From contig NC_030851.1 of NCBI RefSeq assembly GCF_000208745.1, forward strand, positions 4,811,956 through 4,875,955: 64,000 bases of DNA. The letters are read 5' to 3'. The stretch comes from Theobroma cacao (Eukaryota > Streptophyta > Magnoliopsida > Malvales > Malvaceae). The notes under the pieces are model-generated. The model saw only the letters and a list, made by a program, of their open reading frames with translations, was not told the DNA's origin and searched no databases. Below, one piece after another: positions 1 through 11,641 of the stretch (its first letter is position 1; the number at the start of each line of letters is the position of its first letter). The translations under genes and the position numbers were made by a program.

Positions 1-237
1 TGATTATAATGTGTGATTTTAACAAGGATATCAAGAATTTGAATTGATAGGATTATGATATCACATCTCACATTGAATGTGAATGAGTCTTTCTCTCTCT
101 TCCCTTTCTTGCTATTTCCCTTCCATCTTTTTTTTTTATTTCGTTTTATTTTATATGGTTTTCTTTTGAATTTTTTTTTGTTTTTTTAATTTTTTAATTT
201 ATGACATATTATGATTGGATGTTTTTGGACATATCGC

Positions 238-1295
238 TAAGGATGTCAACGGGTCGGGTACCCTATAATTTCGAGGTACCCGAACTCTAATCCTGTTAAA
301 AATTAACTACCCTAACTCTAACCCTAATACATTCCTACTACCCTGTAATTACCCTAACCCAATTAAATAAAAAAATTATTAAAATTTTCTTCATGAGTAC
401 CCAATTACCCAATTAACTTTTTTAATCTCATAACTTCTCTTTAGATTTATATGTTATAAGTTTTTATAAACAAAAATATATATACTATAATTAATAATTT
501 TATGAATTATAATTTTTGCAATGTTAATACAAAATAAAAATTAAATATATTTATATTTAAAGTACATATATATATATATATACACACACGCATACATAAA
601 AAATATTTTAATATATAAAATAGTAATTATGTTTCTTGTAAATTAACACAATATATAAACTATATATATTAAAAGACATTACAGGTTAATTAATAATAAT
701 AGTTTCATGAATTAATTTAATTAATTATAAGGATTTGTTCTTAATTTCATGAAATTAAAAAAAAAAACATTTAGGTTCTAAAACTATTNTATAAGATTAT
801 ATAAATAATGATATATATATTATAATTAATAATTTTATAAGTCATAATTTTTGTAATGTTAATACAAAATAAAAAGTAAATATATGTATATTAAAAGTAC
901 ATATATAATAGTAATTATATTCATTTATAATATGATATAATATTCAAATTATTTAAACATAATTAACAATCGAATAATTTTTTAATTTAAATATATTAAT
1001 GTCATTATATTAATAATTAGAGTAACCATACTTTTCATATATTTGCTAGTTTTTAATAAAAAAAATTGCTTGTAAAGTTTATAGAAATTGTAAAATTTTA
1101 ATTTAATTATTAAAATAATAATAAAATATTTATAAATATTAATCAGTTTCAGGTAACGGGTACTCAATGGGTGGTACCCGAACCCTACCCAAACCTGATT
1201 CGGATAGTGAAATCACTTATAGAGTACTCTCACCCGGTGTAACAAGGTGGGGTACCGACTGGTACCTTATAATAGGGTACCCGTTGACATCCCTA
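238..1295. mobile_element. Non-autonomous hAT-type DNA transposon
   Basis: The ends form terminal inverted repeats: TAAGGATGTCAACGGGT at the left, and TAGGGATGTCAACGGGT read inward from the right (16 of 17 identical). Each end is flanked by the same 8 bp, CATATCGC, at 230-237 and 1296-1303. An 8-bp duplication with TA(A/G)GG-type ends is characteristic of hAT elements. Subterminal GGTACC-containing motifs recur at both ends (about 256-285 and 1170-1285). The roughly 1.06-kb interior is very AT-rich and has no ORF for a transposase, so the element would depend on a transposase supplied elsewhere. One base (789) is ambiguous. Superfamily assignment rests on the ends and duplication only. Confidence 0.75.
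486..907. repeat. Internal direct repeat inside the hAT-type element
   Basis: A block of about 85 bp at 486-571 recurs at 821-907 with a few substitutions. Shared stretches include a run ending in GTTAATACAAAATAAAAA and then a TATATA-rich tail ending in AGTACATATATA. The period is about 335 bp. It probably reflects an old duplication inside the element. Confidence 0.6.
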
Positions 1296-1439
1296 CATAT
1301 CGCTCATTTGACTAAAAGAATCAATCAAAAATTCAATTAGCTTAAGAGAAACAAAGATCAAATACCTAATTATGAATTTTTTTTCTAATATCAAATTAAC
1401 AATTTCATTATGATTAGAATACTAAACATATAATTAATT

Positions 1440-1700
1440 TAACACTAACAGGAAGTTATAACGTAAGATAACGAAAAGTTATAATAAAGATTAACAAATA
1501 ATTGTAACACGTGAGAAAAAAATGTAATAAGGATTAACAAATAGTTGTAACACGTAATAAGAAATCTAACAAAAAATTGTAACCAGGGAGTATAAAAAAG
1601 TTATAACTATGAGAAACAACAAGTTATAACATATACATAACAAAAGGTCCTAATAAGGAATAACAAAAGATTGTACCAAGAATAAGTAACAAAAATTATG
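1440..1700. repeat. Degenerate minisatellite-like repeat
   Basis: Units related to GATTAACAAATARTTGTAACACGT recur, most clearly at 1481-1520 and 1524-1564 (period about 43 bp). More diverged TAACAAAAR-TTGTAAC pieces follow at about 1565-1590 and 1650-1680. No coding potential is visible. Confidence 0.5.
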
Positions 1701-4700
1701 CATTAATAACTAAAAGAAATGCAAAAATTCATCCTCATACTAACTTAAAAACAAAGGAAAAAGAAATGCAAAATAAAATACTGAGAATTGAGAAAGTAAA
1801 GGTAGTGCATGTAGATGGGACCAAACCACACAGTAACAGGAAATGCCATTGATTAAGTGAATATATACAGATTGATAGCTTCAGTTGAATGGTCAAAATG
1901 GCGTCCCTACATGTCAAAAACATCTTGATGAGAAACAACAATGGCATTCTTTAACCATTTAGTGGGGATCCCACTTGTTTTTCTTCATACACAATCATGG
2001 CGGTGAGACTCAGACAAGGGATGAGAAATTTCAAAAAGGTTTTAGTTTTTTTTTTTTTTTGCCCTCTTGAGTGAATAGCGTTGAGGACTCTTTAAGGAAC
2101 AATAAAGAAATAAACCATAAACAAATGTGGGGATGGTCGACGAATTCTCTCTTTGCTCTTAGATATTGGAAAAGCTTTTACCTTTTTTCTTGACTTTGGT
2201 TGCAATTAACTTTGCGAGATTGCTTTCCACGATTAACATCATCTGCCAAAATTGCTTAATTTAGTCATTATCAACAAACTTTTATTAATAATTTTAGTAT
2301 TTTTTGACGAATTTGTTATTATAATTATCGATGGATTAATTTTTATTATATTTAAAATTTTTTTCAACAAATTTTTCCATCGAATAGTTTAAAATTTTAT
2401 CGATTAATTTTTCTTTTTTTTTTCAACTACTATAGCATTATCGATAGTATTTTCAATGAAATTTTCATTGAAGAAAATTTCAATTCCAACATATTTTTCA
2501 CCTTTTTCTATAAAAAAATTTGTGGAAAAAGTCAAAATTTTTATAATATTGTATACGTAATAGAGAGTTTTCAAGATAAATTATTGCTAAAATGATCATG
2601 GTTGGTTGGTTGGCAGATTAATGATTGAAGTTCAATTGCAATATTCATGACATGTTAAAAAAAAAAATCAATACTTTTAAGTGATTAATGGATTTTTTTT
2701 TTTTGCCAAGAACCCAGGTCTTTTTTTTTATTTGAAGAATTATTTAGATGAGTTTTAATTTCTATAGTATATACGTATCAAAATCTCTTTTTAGGGACGT
2801 ATTACACTATCATCTTTTAATAGATTCTATTCTCAATGTTTGAAACTAATTAAATTAATTTCATATAAAATATTATAATATCTAACAATTGAAATATTTT
2901 TCTGCAACGTGTTACTCGAAGTTATTATTTGACTGAAGGGTTTCCAATAAATATAGAATCAAATGCATTAATATCAAAGAAACGTAGTTCTTTGACTATC
3001 ATATCAATTTGGATAATAACAAATTTAATTTAAAGTTCTAACCATAGGTCTAGTTTCAATGTTTTCTTTCATTTGCATTAATATCTGTTTTCTCTTTCAA
3101 AAGGAAAAGGGTTGATATATATATATATAAAAGCCGTTACTCGTTACAATAATTAAGAACTCTTTATACAATAATTAAAGGTCTAATTTGTCGTTTACTA
3201 AATCTTATTTTACCTTAATTATCATTAGACCTTTGTCAGAAGGCATCACAAGACGAGAAACTACCTCAAAAATGACCAATACCCTTTGAAAAATAAAATA
3301 AAAAAAGGAGGTAAACCATAAGTCTCATTTAATATATGCTATATATGGCTGGTACAACGGCAAATACCCTTTGATCAAAAACAACAAAAGGCATGGACTC
3401 CATGTGACTTTATTTATGGTGCTTTGCTTTTTTTAAGCCTCAATGGTATATTTAGTGCTCTTAACCTCCTATGGTCAATCAGATCATGATACATTACATT
3501 TATACGAATCTTTCATATCTACATTATTAATCCATGAAACCCATGATTTCTGCTGATATTTTAATGATGATATCCATCCTATTCCACACACAGGAACATG
3601 CATTATTGAGATATTTTCATTCAAAGCTTCAACTATAACCCAAGGTATAAATAATTAAGAGACTGGTGACCTGGATAAGCCTCAACTAAATAATAATCAG
3701 AGCTGAGAGTTTCCTTACTGACTAAATTTCTTTGTACGTGCAAGTCAATTTATGTTGCTGGCTGCATTGCTAGTACTGCAAGGATTGTATCTGTTTCGGA
3801 TTGTTTTGAAACTCTTTAAGAGAGAGAGAGAGAGATATATATATATATAATCATTTAAAAGAATATTTTAGCTTCTAGTTGGGAGAAGGGAAGAAACAAA
3901 GACATTGTTTTTACTAGTTTAGGGTTATATTATAGGGTGGGAAAAGAGCATGGAATAATTAACCCCACAAATCAAAATTTAAATTTGCTATACTGCTTTC
4001 GTTAACCTTTGATTAGATTGAGTAAAGTAAGCTTTCATGTTCCATCAAATGACAGGCACCCATGATCTCATAGAGTGGGGGAGAGGAATTTTACAAGAAA
4101 AGGTGTGAGGAAAAAAAAAAAAACATGCCAAAAAGGAGAAAATTACAATGCATGTTTTCTTTCTAGGCAACTAACATGGTACAATTTTTGACAGTGAGTT
4201 CCAGAGGTCTCAGAACCAGAAGTCTAGTGGTCCCAGTGGATGAACTTAGGCTAAGCTGCTAAACCCTTAAAATCTAAGGCACTAAGGCTGCAAACCCCCA
4301 AAGTAGTAAATGAAGATGAATCCCTTTTACCTCACTTTGTCCATAATTATGAGCTGTTGCACACCAAAGATTTTATTAATGTAAAAAAGAAAAAAGGATC
4401 CTTAAACTTCTCAACTAAGTTATGTAAATGTGAAGTTTGGTCATTTAACAAAATGGGCAAAACTTGGTAAAGTGATCGAGTTCAATAATCCAGCATATGA
4501 TTGTGCTTTTAAGTAAATGATCGGATTAAGGCAATTTTAAATAACAAGCTATGAGAAGCGGTTTCGATCTCTAAAAAGTAAGAATATTATTTTAAATACT
4601 TAAATAATTATTCTCGTAATATTTTTTTTAACATGTAAAGCAATCGGAATTATAGTATTTGTTTTGGCAACGATTGTTATGATTAAAAAAATATTACATG

Positions 4701-5173
4701 TTATCTCGATCGATAAATAATGTACTTTATGTTTCATAAAAATTTATAAATGAATGGATAAGCTAAAGAAAAGAGAAGAAGCAAAGAAAAAAAAGATTAA
4801 GCTCCCAGCAATAGATCATATAGGGATCACAACAACAAAAGACAAGCTAAATTGGAACTGTTCCATTGATTCCAAAGTGAGTTAGTAGAATTTAACAGAG
4901 CAAAAGCTTGTTTGGAGGGTTTATTATACATTTTTTAAGGGCAATGAAGTATGGGCATTGCCACTACCAAACTACTTACAAACACTTTTACACACTGCTC
5001 AAGGAACATTCAAAGCAAAACAAAAAGCTCATGTGCATGACACGTGGATGCAAGCTTGTACGGCTGACGTTAATCACTTTCACTTCTTTTGTTTCTCCTT
5101 CCTCTTCTTACAACAACAAACAACAGCAAAATCTCACTTTTCTCTTTGTTTTTATATTTTTTTTCCTTCTCTC

Positions 5174-5202
5174 ATCTCTCTCTCTCTCTCTCTCTCTGTC
5201 TC
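5174..5202 (+). repeat. (CT)n tract in the likely 5' leader of the kinase gene
   Basis: An almost uninterrupted CT dinucleotide run sits about 80 bp upstream of the kinase start codon. Pyrimidine-rich leader tracts of this kind are common in plant genes. It is also a likely length polymorphism. Confidence 0.6.
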
Positions 5203-5279
5203 TTACAACAGGCTGAACCTCAAAAATCTCTCAAATGCAAGCAGCATTTGCTTGTTGATTTCTTGATTTTGCCTCTGCA

Positions 5280-8200
5280 ATGGGAACCTGCACCTCAAAG
5301 CCTCCAAAACCAAACCCATTTGCCTCAAGAGAGAACCAGCAGAATGACTATCCTGCCCCTACTCAACCACCCAAATCCCCTCCTCCTCCTCTCCCTCCAA
5401 CCACCCCTTTCCTCCCCATCTACACCCCAAGCCCTGCCCACCCCAACAAACCCAAGACTCCTTCAACTCCTCTCCGGTTTTTCCGGAGACCCTTTCCTCC
5501 TCCTTCTCCCGCCAAGCACATCCGGGCTGTGCTGAGGCGGCGGAAGGCCAACAAGAAACCGGAAAATGAGGCGAAAATTGCGGAGGATGAGGAGGACGAG
5601 GAGGAAGGAGTTGAGTTGGATAAAAGATTTGGGTTTTCAAAGGAGTTGAGGAGTAGGTTGGAAGTAGGAGAGGAGGTTGGCAGAGGGCATTTTGGGTACA
5701 CTTGTTCTGCTAAGTTCAAGAAAGGTGAGTTCAAAGGCCAGCAGGTTGCTGTTAAAGTCATCCCCAAGTCCAAGGTTGGTCCTTGTTTCCTTTTCTCTTT
5801 TTAAATTTTATACATTTTTACAATGCATATCAAATCTATGTATCTGTAAATGTTGATTTTATATGCTTACAAAATGGTTTTTTTCTTTTGTAAGATTGAA
5901 TTTAAGGGACATGTGCTTTACTTTCTCATAAGTATTAGATTTCCGTTTTGGCTGATATTAGTTTTCGATTTGTTTATGGTGATCTTTTATTTCCTTTTCC
6001 GAAGAGGGGTTATTTGTTTTTATTTTTTTTTATTTTTTACATTTTAGTCTTGTATTTTTGTTTCCATTTTCTGTTAAATGTTAATTTCAAGGTGCGTGGG
6101 TTGAAGACTTTAGTCTGAATTTGGTATGAAGTGAATAGAATCTTGAAGGAGGAAGAAATCGTGGGGGAACTTACTCCTTCTAGATGGAGAAAATGCGAGG
6201 TTAAATTCAGTACTATACGTTTCTGATTTTGAGTGTAATACCTCATAAAGTGACCAACTTGTTTGTTTATTGATTTCTCTGGGTCCATGGTTATGATCGA
6301 TAATTTATTATGTAGGTCCACCTGACCCCCTGGATTATTTGATGTGTTAAGCTTACCGCGCCTTACCTCGATATTTTAGTTCTAAATCACATCTTGGCCC
6401 AAAAAAGTGCACCTTTGCATCACTAAGTTGTATGGCTGGAAGCTGCTGGAAGTGAATATTGTATGATAAAAAAACTGTTGAAATTCTCTAGTAAACTTAT
6501 TGACATATCACTTTTGCTGCACCTCAGAATTGACAGCTGCTACTGAAGCACTACTATCCAATGGTTATGAATAGACTGAATTATTGAAAAGAGTTATGGT
6601 CTTAAATGGGGTCTTAACTTTGGGCCTGTAATTTAGTCTGGGTCGTGCAGAACTGGTCAACTAATGCCTTATGTTCTGTTATGCTTATACATACAGCCCA
6701 GCCGAACAAACAAATGGTTGTAGTGTGATTGCACAGCATTATCTGGATTTGGTATGTAGTTGGGCCCTAATTTTTATTTGGTCAATTGACCTTGAAGAGG
6801 TGCTTTGAACCTTTACATGGTGGAGAGAAACATTGAATCATTTCGTTCTTATGCTTTGATTGATACCAAATATTAGATGATTCGTGATAAGAGTGTTCTC
6901 AACTGAGAGAGAGCTGACTAAATCTTAGCTGCAGGTCAATGTCTTATGACAAGGACAAGTTGATTGAATTTACCCCTTCTTCAAGATGGCTTAAGATTTT
7001 GTAATAGCTAATAAGTCGCTGTATTGCCTGCTTTCCTCTTCTCATATGTTAATCTTTGATCTTTGATGCACCTTGTGACTGAATGGAAAAAGAAAGTATT
7101 GGAGGAAGGGATAGGGATGAATTTCCTTTTACAATATGCAATAGAATAGAACTGATGAAAGTTTCTTCAAATTGACCTTTTTTTTCCAGTTGCTCCCATG
7201 TGACTTAGTCTCAAAGAGGGAAAGTATTTCAGTTGATTGTCATTTCTGTAAAATATTTCTTTTCATAGAAAAGCACTTGTATTTTTTCTAGTCAAAGGTA
7301 TCCACTTATTCTGGGAAATAAAGACGGACAAATGTTATGAAAATTATAATGACAATGTGAGTGGTTAGCATTTGTCAGTTTTTGTCTGTCAACCATGAAA
7401 ATTATATTGACAATGTGAAGTTGAAGAGAGAGGTCGCTTCTATCTATCATTTTCTTACTTCTTCATCTGAAAATATCAAATAAAGTGTGAAGAAAAACGC
7501 TCTATGTCTAGTTGTCTTCGATAAAGTTGTGTTTGTTGGGAGAAGGAAGTTCTAGGTAATGAAGGCTTGAGGCAATGAGATTATGATCTTATGCTGTATT
7601 TTGCTTTTTCTCTTGGTTCTTTTTCTATGTGTAGGTAATGAAGGTTCGAGGAAGTGACATTATGATGTTGAATTTTGCTTATTCTCTTGGTTCATCTTCT
7701 ATGTGTTTTTCTCATGACAGTTTATTCTTTTTTGTCAGATGACAACAGCTATTGCAGTTGAGGATGTGAGAAGGGAGGTGAAAATATTGCGAGCCTTGAC
7801 GGGGCATAACAATCTGGTGAAATTCTACGATGCATTTGAAGATCATGATAATGTCTACATAGTAATGGAGTAAGCTTGAAACATGCACTGCTATTCATAT
7901 GATCCTATTTTAATTTTGCACAGCAATATTGATTTATGTGGAAAAGTCAATAAGAAGCATTAGCATTTATTTCATTTGGGTGTTCTTTACAAACTATTAA
8001 TCTTCATTTTTTGCTTTCTGGCACTTATAAATATTTTTAAATATTTAATAATCTGGCCGTTGGTCTTCTTACTTGCTGGTTCATTATAAGTTATTGTTGA
8101 TCTCTGATCTGAGATAAAATTTTGAGTAACATAATTGAAAATGCAGGTTGTGTGAAGGAGGTGAGCTTTTGGATAGAATACTTGCAAGGTGATTATTCTA

Positions 8201-10885
8201 GTAATGGATGGCTCAAATTTTGAGAATTGTTTATTGTAGCTCTCATACCTACTTAATTTGTTTGCTCTAACTTGAAGGTTTATTATGTTTGTAGGGGTGG
8301 AAAATACTCAGAAGATGATGCAAAGGCTGTAATGGTACAGATACTAAATGTTGTTGCTTTTTGTCATCTTCAGGGTGTTGTGCATCGAGATCTTAAACCA
8401 GAGGTGGAGCAAATTCTCTTTTCTCTTACTCAATAGTAAAAGCATAGATGCATGACTAGGTAGTGATCTCTAAAGGGTGCAAGATTAAACACATTCTGGA
8501 TATCTTTCTATAAACACAGAGCATAACAGGGATGTAATGGGAGTTATATTTGATGATTTCCCACACTGAAAATTGACCCGATGAGGGTTTTGGGGGAAAT
8601 TCTCGAACTGGACAAGGCCATGTCTACTCTCTGCTTAAAATTCTAGGACATTTCTCATGCCACATTATCATGCCTGAGTCTGTTACCATATTTCTATGGT
8701 AGATATTGGACATGAATTGGCTAAATAAATTAAGAATTTTTATGTGTTTTTTAATTGTTGCAATCTAAGTAAGCACTTTTCTGGACCAGAACTTTCTATA
8801 TACATCGAAGGATGAGAACTCTCTGCTGAAGGCCATAGACTTTGGGTTGTCGGATTTTGTCAGACCAGGTTTGTGTTCTGCTCACTCAGCTTCCTCCTGC
8901 TCAGCCCTGGGGATTCTTCTAAATTTCTTGTGCTTTATGGTGTTTCCAGATGAAAGACTTAATGACATTGTGGGAAGTGCATACTATGTGGCCCCTGAAG
9001 TTCTACATAGATCTTATAGTACAGAAGCTGATGTTTGGAGCATAGGCGTGATAGCATATATTCTTTTATGTGGTAGTCGTCCATTTTGGGCCAGGACTGA
9101 GTCTGGAATCTTCCGAGCAGTCCTAAAGGCTGATCCAAATTTTAACGAAGTACCTTGGCCTTCCTTGTCTTCAGAAGCTAAGGACTTTGTGAAGCGCCTC
9201 TTGAATAAAGACCCCAGGAAACGAATGACAGCAGCTAAGGCCCTGAGTGCGTGCATCATTTTTACTCATAATAATGTTAGGTTGCTGAAATCATTGCGCT
9301 AGAGTAGCTGACCTTAGTCTTCCTTTTACAGGTCATCCTTGGATCCAGAATCATAATTATGTTAAGGTCCCTCTTGATATTTTAATATTTAGGCTCATGA
9401 AGGCATATATGCGATCGTCAACTTTGCGTAAGGCTGCTTTAAAGGTGTGTGCTAATGAGAAAGATCCTCTTCTTGTACTCTACATATACCGCTTCTGATA
9501 GCTGGTCGTATGACCATTATGCTCATGGTCAAATCATTGTTTGCAAAAATGTACTTTCTGTTTCTTTGCTTATTATTACTTCGTTCTCCCAGTAATTTGT
9601 CATGCAAATTCAATACAGCATGACACATTGATGACTTGATACCTAAGTGAACTTGTTAGTGTGATGTAAGAAGGCATAAATGATCTCTTGTGCATGTCTT
9701 TTACCAAAATGATGAACTCCACAAAGCCCTGGAGAATCAAAGACCTTTTAAAAATTTATTTTTGCTACTAAGAAATAAGCCTTTAAAATCAACTCCAGTG
9801 AGTGCTTTTTCTTAGTTTCTTGATCCATAAGTATGTCATCTATGATATTTAGTGGGGAGATCTGATACATGGATTGTTCTTAACGGATTTTATCAGTTTT
9901 TACATTCTATTACCTATAGCAATCTTATATCATTCCTGCAGGCATTGTCTAAGACATTGACTGTGGATGAACTCTTTTACCTGAGAGAGCAATTTGCATT
10001 ATTGGAGCCCAAAAATGGTAGCATAACCTTGGAGAACATAAAGACGGTTAGTCTTCCTCCCTGTCGCAACTCCCCCACCCCACCCCACCCCACCCCAAAA
10101 AGAAAAAAAAAGAAAAAAGAAAAACGGAAAAAGAGAAACAGAAATAAAGGTTTGACATTGTGTTGGTAAATAAAGAACTTGTTCTGATAATTTATTTTCT
10201 TGCTAACAGGCCCTGATGAAAAATGCAACAGATGCAATGAAGGAGTCTCACATTCCTGATTTTCTTTTTTCGGTATGAACTTAGTTGTCATTCTTTCTTT
10301 ATGTAGCCATTCCTTGACCATTTGGTTATAGAATAGTAGCTTATCCAAGTACATTTCATTTAATTTCCATTGCACCACAGCTAAATACACTTCAATACAG
10401 AAGAATGGATTTTGAAGAATTTTGTGCAGCTGCATTAAGTGTCCATCAACTTGAGGCACTTGATCGCTGGGAACAACATGCCCGCTGTGCATATGAGCTT
10501 TTTGAGAAGGATGGAAACAGGGCTATTGTAATTGAGGAACTTGCTTCTGTAAGTTCAGATTTCTTTTATATATTAAAGAATAGCTTATGATCTGTGTGAT
10601 GATACTAAATTAGAAATTGAATCATCGCATGCAAACTGAAGTGGCACTGTACTCGAAGTGACAAAAGTTTGTGAAATTCAGTAGTTCTTGGAACAAATTA
10701 GACTTACTAATTGATACCATCTTTTGTGAAAATTAATCTTTCAGGAACTTGGTCTTGGACCCTCTATTCCAGTTCATGCTGTTCTTAATGACTGGATAAG
10801 GCATACTGATGGGAAGTTAAGTTTCCTTGGGTTTGTGAAATTGTTACGTGGTCCATCCAGTCGAGCCCTTGCAAAGGCGCAATGA
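5280..10885 (+). CDS. CRK: CDPK-related protein kinase (CRK), 11 exons, 580 aa
   Basis: Ser/Thr kinase of the plant CRK group (calcium-dependent-kinase relatives), expected at the plasma membrane. Exons: 5280-5774, 7739-7869, 8147-8188, 8295-8403, 8790-8868, 8950-9246, 9332-9444, 9942-10046, 10210-10272, 10381-10548, 10745-10885. All have GT-AG borders and phases that sum to one open frame. The start MGTCTSKP offers Gly2 for myristoylation and Cys4 for palmitoylation. A Pro-rich variable region and the CRK-type [16 protein letters not shown] segment follow. The kinase domain spans about 128-389: glycine loop G134-G139, ATP lysine K159, HRD with D255, DFG 276-278, APE 300-302. The C-terminal third has degenerate EF-hands (for example [12 protein letters not shown]), as expected for CRKs, so direct calcium binding is doubtful. 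Intron 1 is long (1,964 bp). Length and structure match full CRKs; which paralogue it is remains open. Confidence 0.93.
10072..10096. repeat. CCCCA pentanucleotide microsatellite in a kinase-gene intron
   Basis: Four to five tandem CCCCA/CCCAC units lie just downstream of the donor site that ends exon 8 (10046), followed by an A/G-rich tract. This is an intronic simple repeat with no coding role. Confidence 0.7.
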
Positions 10886-11641
10886 TATCTTTAAAGGAAT
10901 TTTGGTGACTTTAGGAAGTATTACCATGTCATGTTTGCTCAAGATTCAATGAGATGCGGCATCAGCATACTGTAATTGGATTGATCTTTCTAAGTTGGGA
11001 GACTCCACAGGCATGCTTCCTGCATCCAGCTTCAGCTCAGATGGTGTGAGGCTTTAACTACATGCTAATTCTTTGAGGAGTTTGAAGTCATGGGATCCTT
11101 TGAAAGGCAGCAAAGATATCATTGGCATCGCAATGTAAAAATATAGTTTAGCTTGCCTGAATGGGCCAAACATATTTGTCTTGTTACACGTTGTGATTAT
11201 TTATATATGTTCGATTTTTTATTTTCCCAATTCTAGCTTATCCCAGACAGGGAACTATTTGCTTTAAAGGAGGATTTGCTTTGTTTCCAATGGAAGACCA
11301 GATATTTTCTTCATGACTTGGTAATACCGGAGCTAAACAATGGCAACAATATTGGTAAGCAATCTCGATGCTACAAAGAAGTAAATAGAAAACCATTTAC
11401 AGCTGGAAAAGAAATAAATACAAATGTGGGCAATTTAAAAATGAAAAATTCCTTGGGGGCATGGATGGGAAGATGAGCATAAACCCTTCCTAGCCCCAAC
11501 AAATATAAAATAAGAACAAGAAAAAAGAAACAAACTTGAAAGTTGGAGTAGAAACAACCCTGCAAGAGAGAGAGCTTCCAACTTTAACGGCTCTGCTGGT
11601 TCTTCCCGTTGAACCTCTGTTAAACCTTGCCTCTCCCCGAA
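10886..11641. other. Spacer between the kinase and PPR genes
   Basis: The first part should be the 3' untranslated region of the kinase gene and the last part the promoter and leader of the PPR gene. Small ORFs here have no recognisable domain. No other gene is visible. Confidence 0.6.

Larger units (their letters stand above)
1304..5279. other. Gene-free AT-rich stretch upstream of the kinase gene
   Basis: I see no gene. The stretch holds the degenerate repeat at 1440-1700, poly-T tracts, an (AT)n run near 3115-3129, and an (AG)n-(AT)n run near 3820-3849. The last several hundred bases should contain the promoter and 5' leader of the kinase gene. The pyrimidine-rich (CT)n tract at about 5174-5202 lies in the likely leader. 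The short ORFs overlapping 4908-5535 are in frames unrelated to the kinase and show no recognisable domain. Confidence 0.6.

Noticed and set aside
308..361. Interstitial telomere array
   Set aside because: ACCCTAA-like words are few and irregular and lie inside the hAT-type element, so they do not form a tandem telomeric array.
4908..5535. Three overlapping plus-strand ORFs just upstream of the kinase start
   Set aside because: They lie in the leader and (CT)n tract, their frames differ from the kinase, and they show no similarity to anything recognisable.
11627..11641. Extended PPR start 15 bases upstream
   Set aside because: The upstream codon is TTG; the first ATG in frame is at 11642 and the family start fits it.
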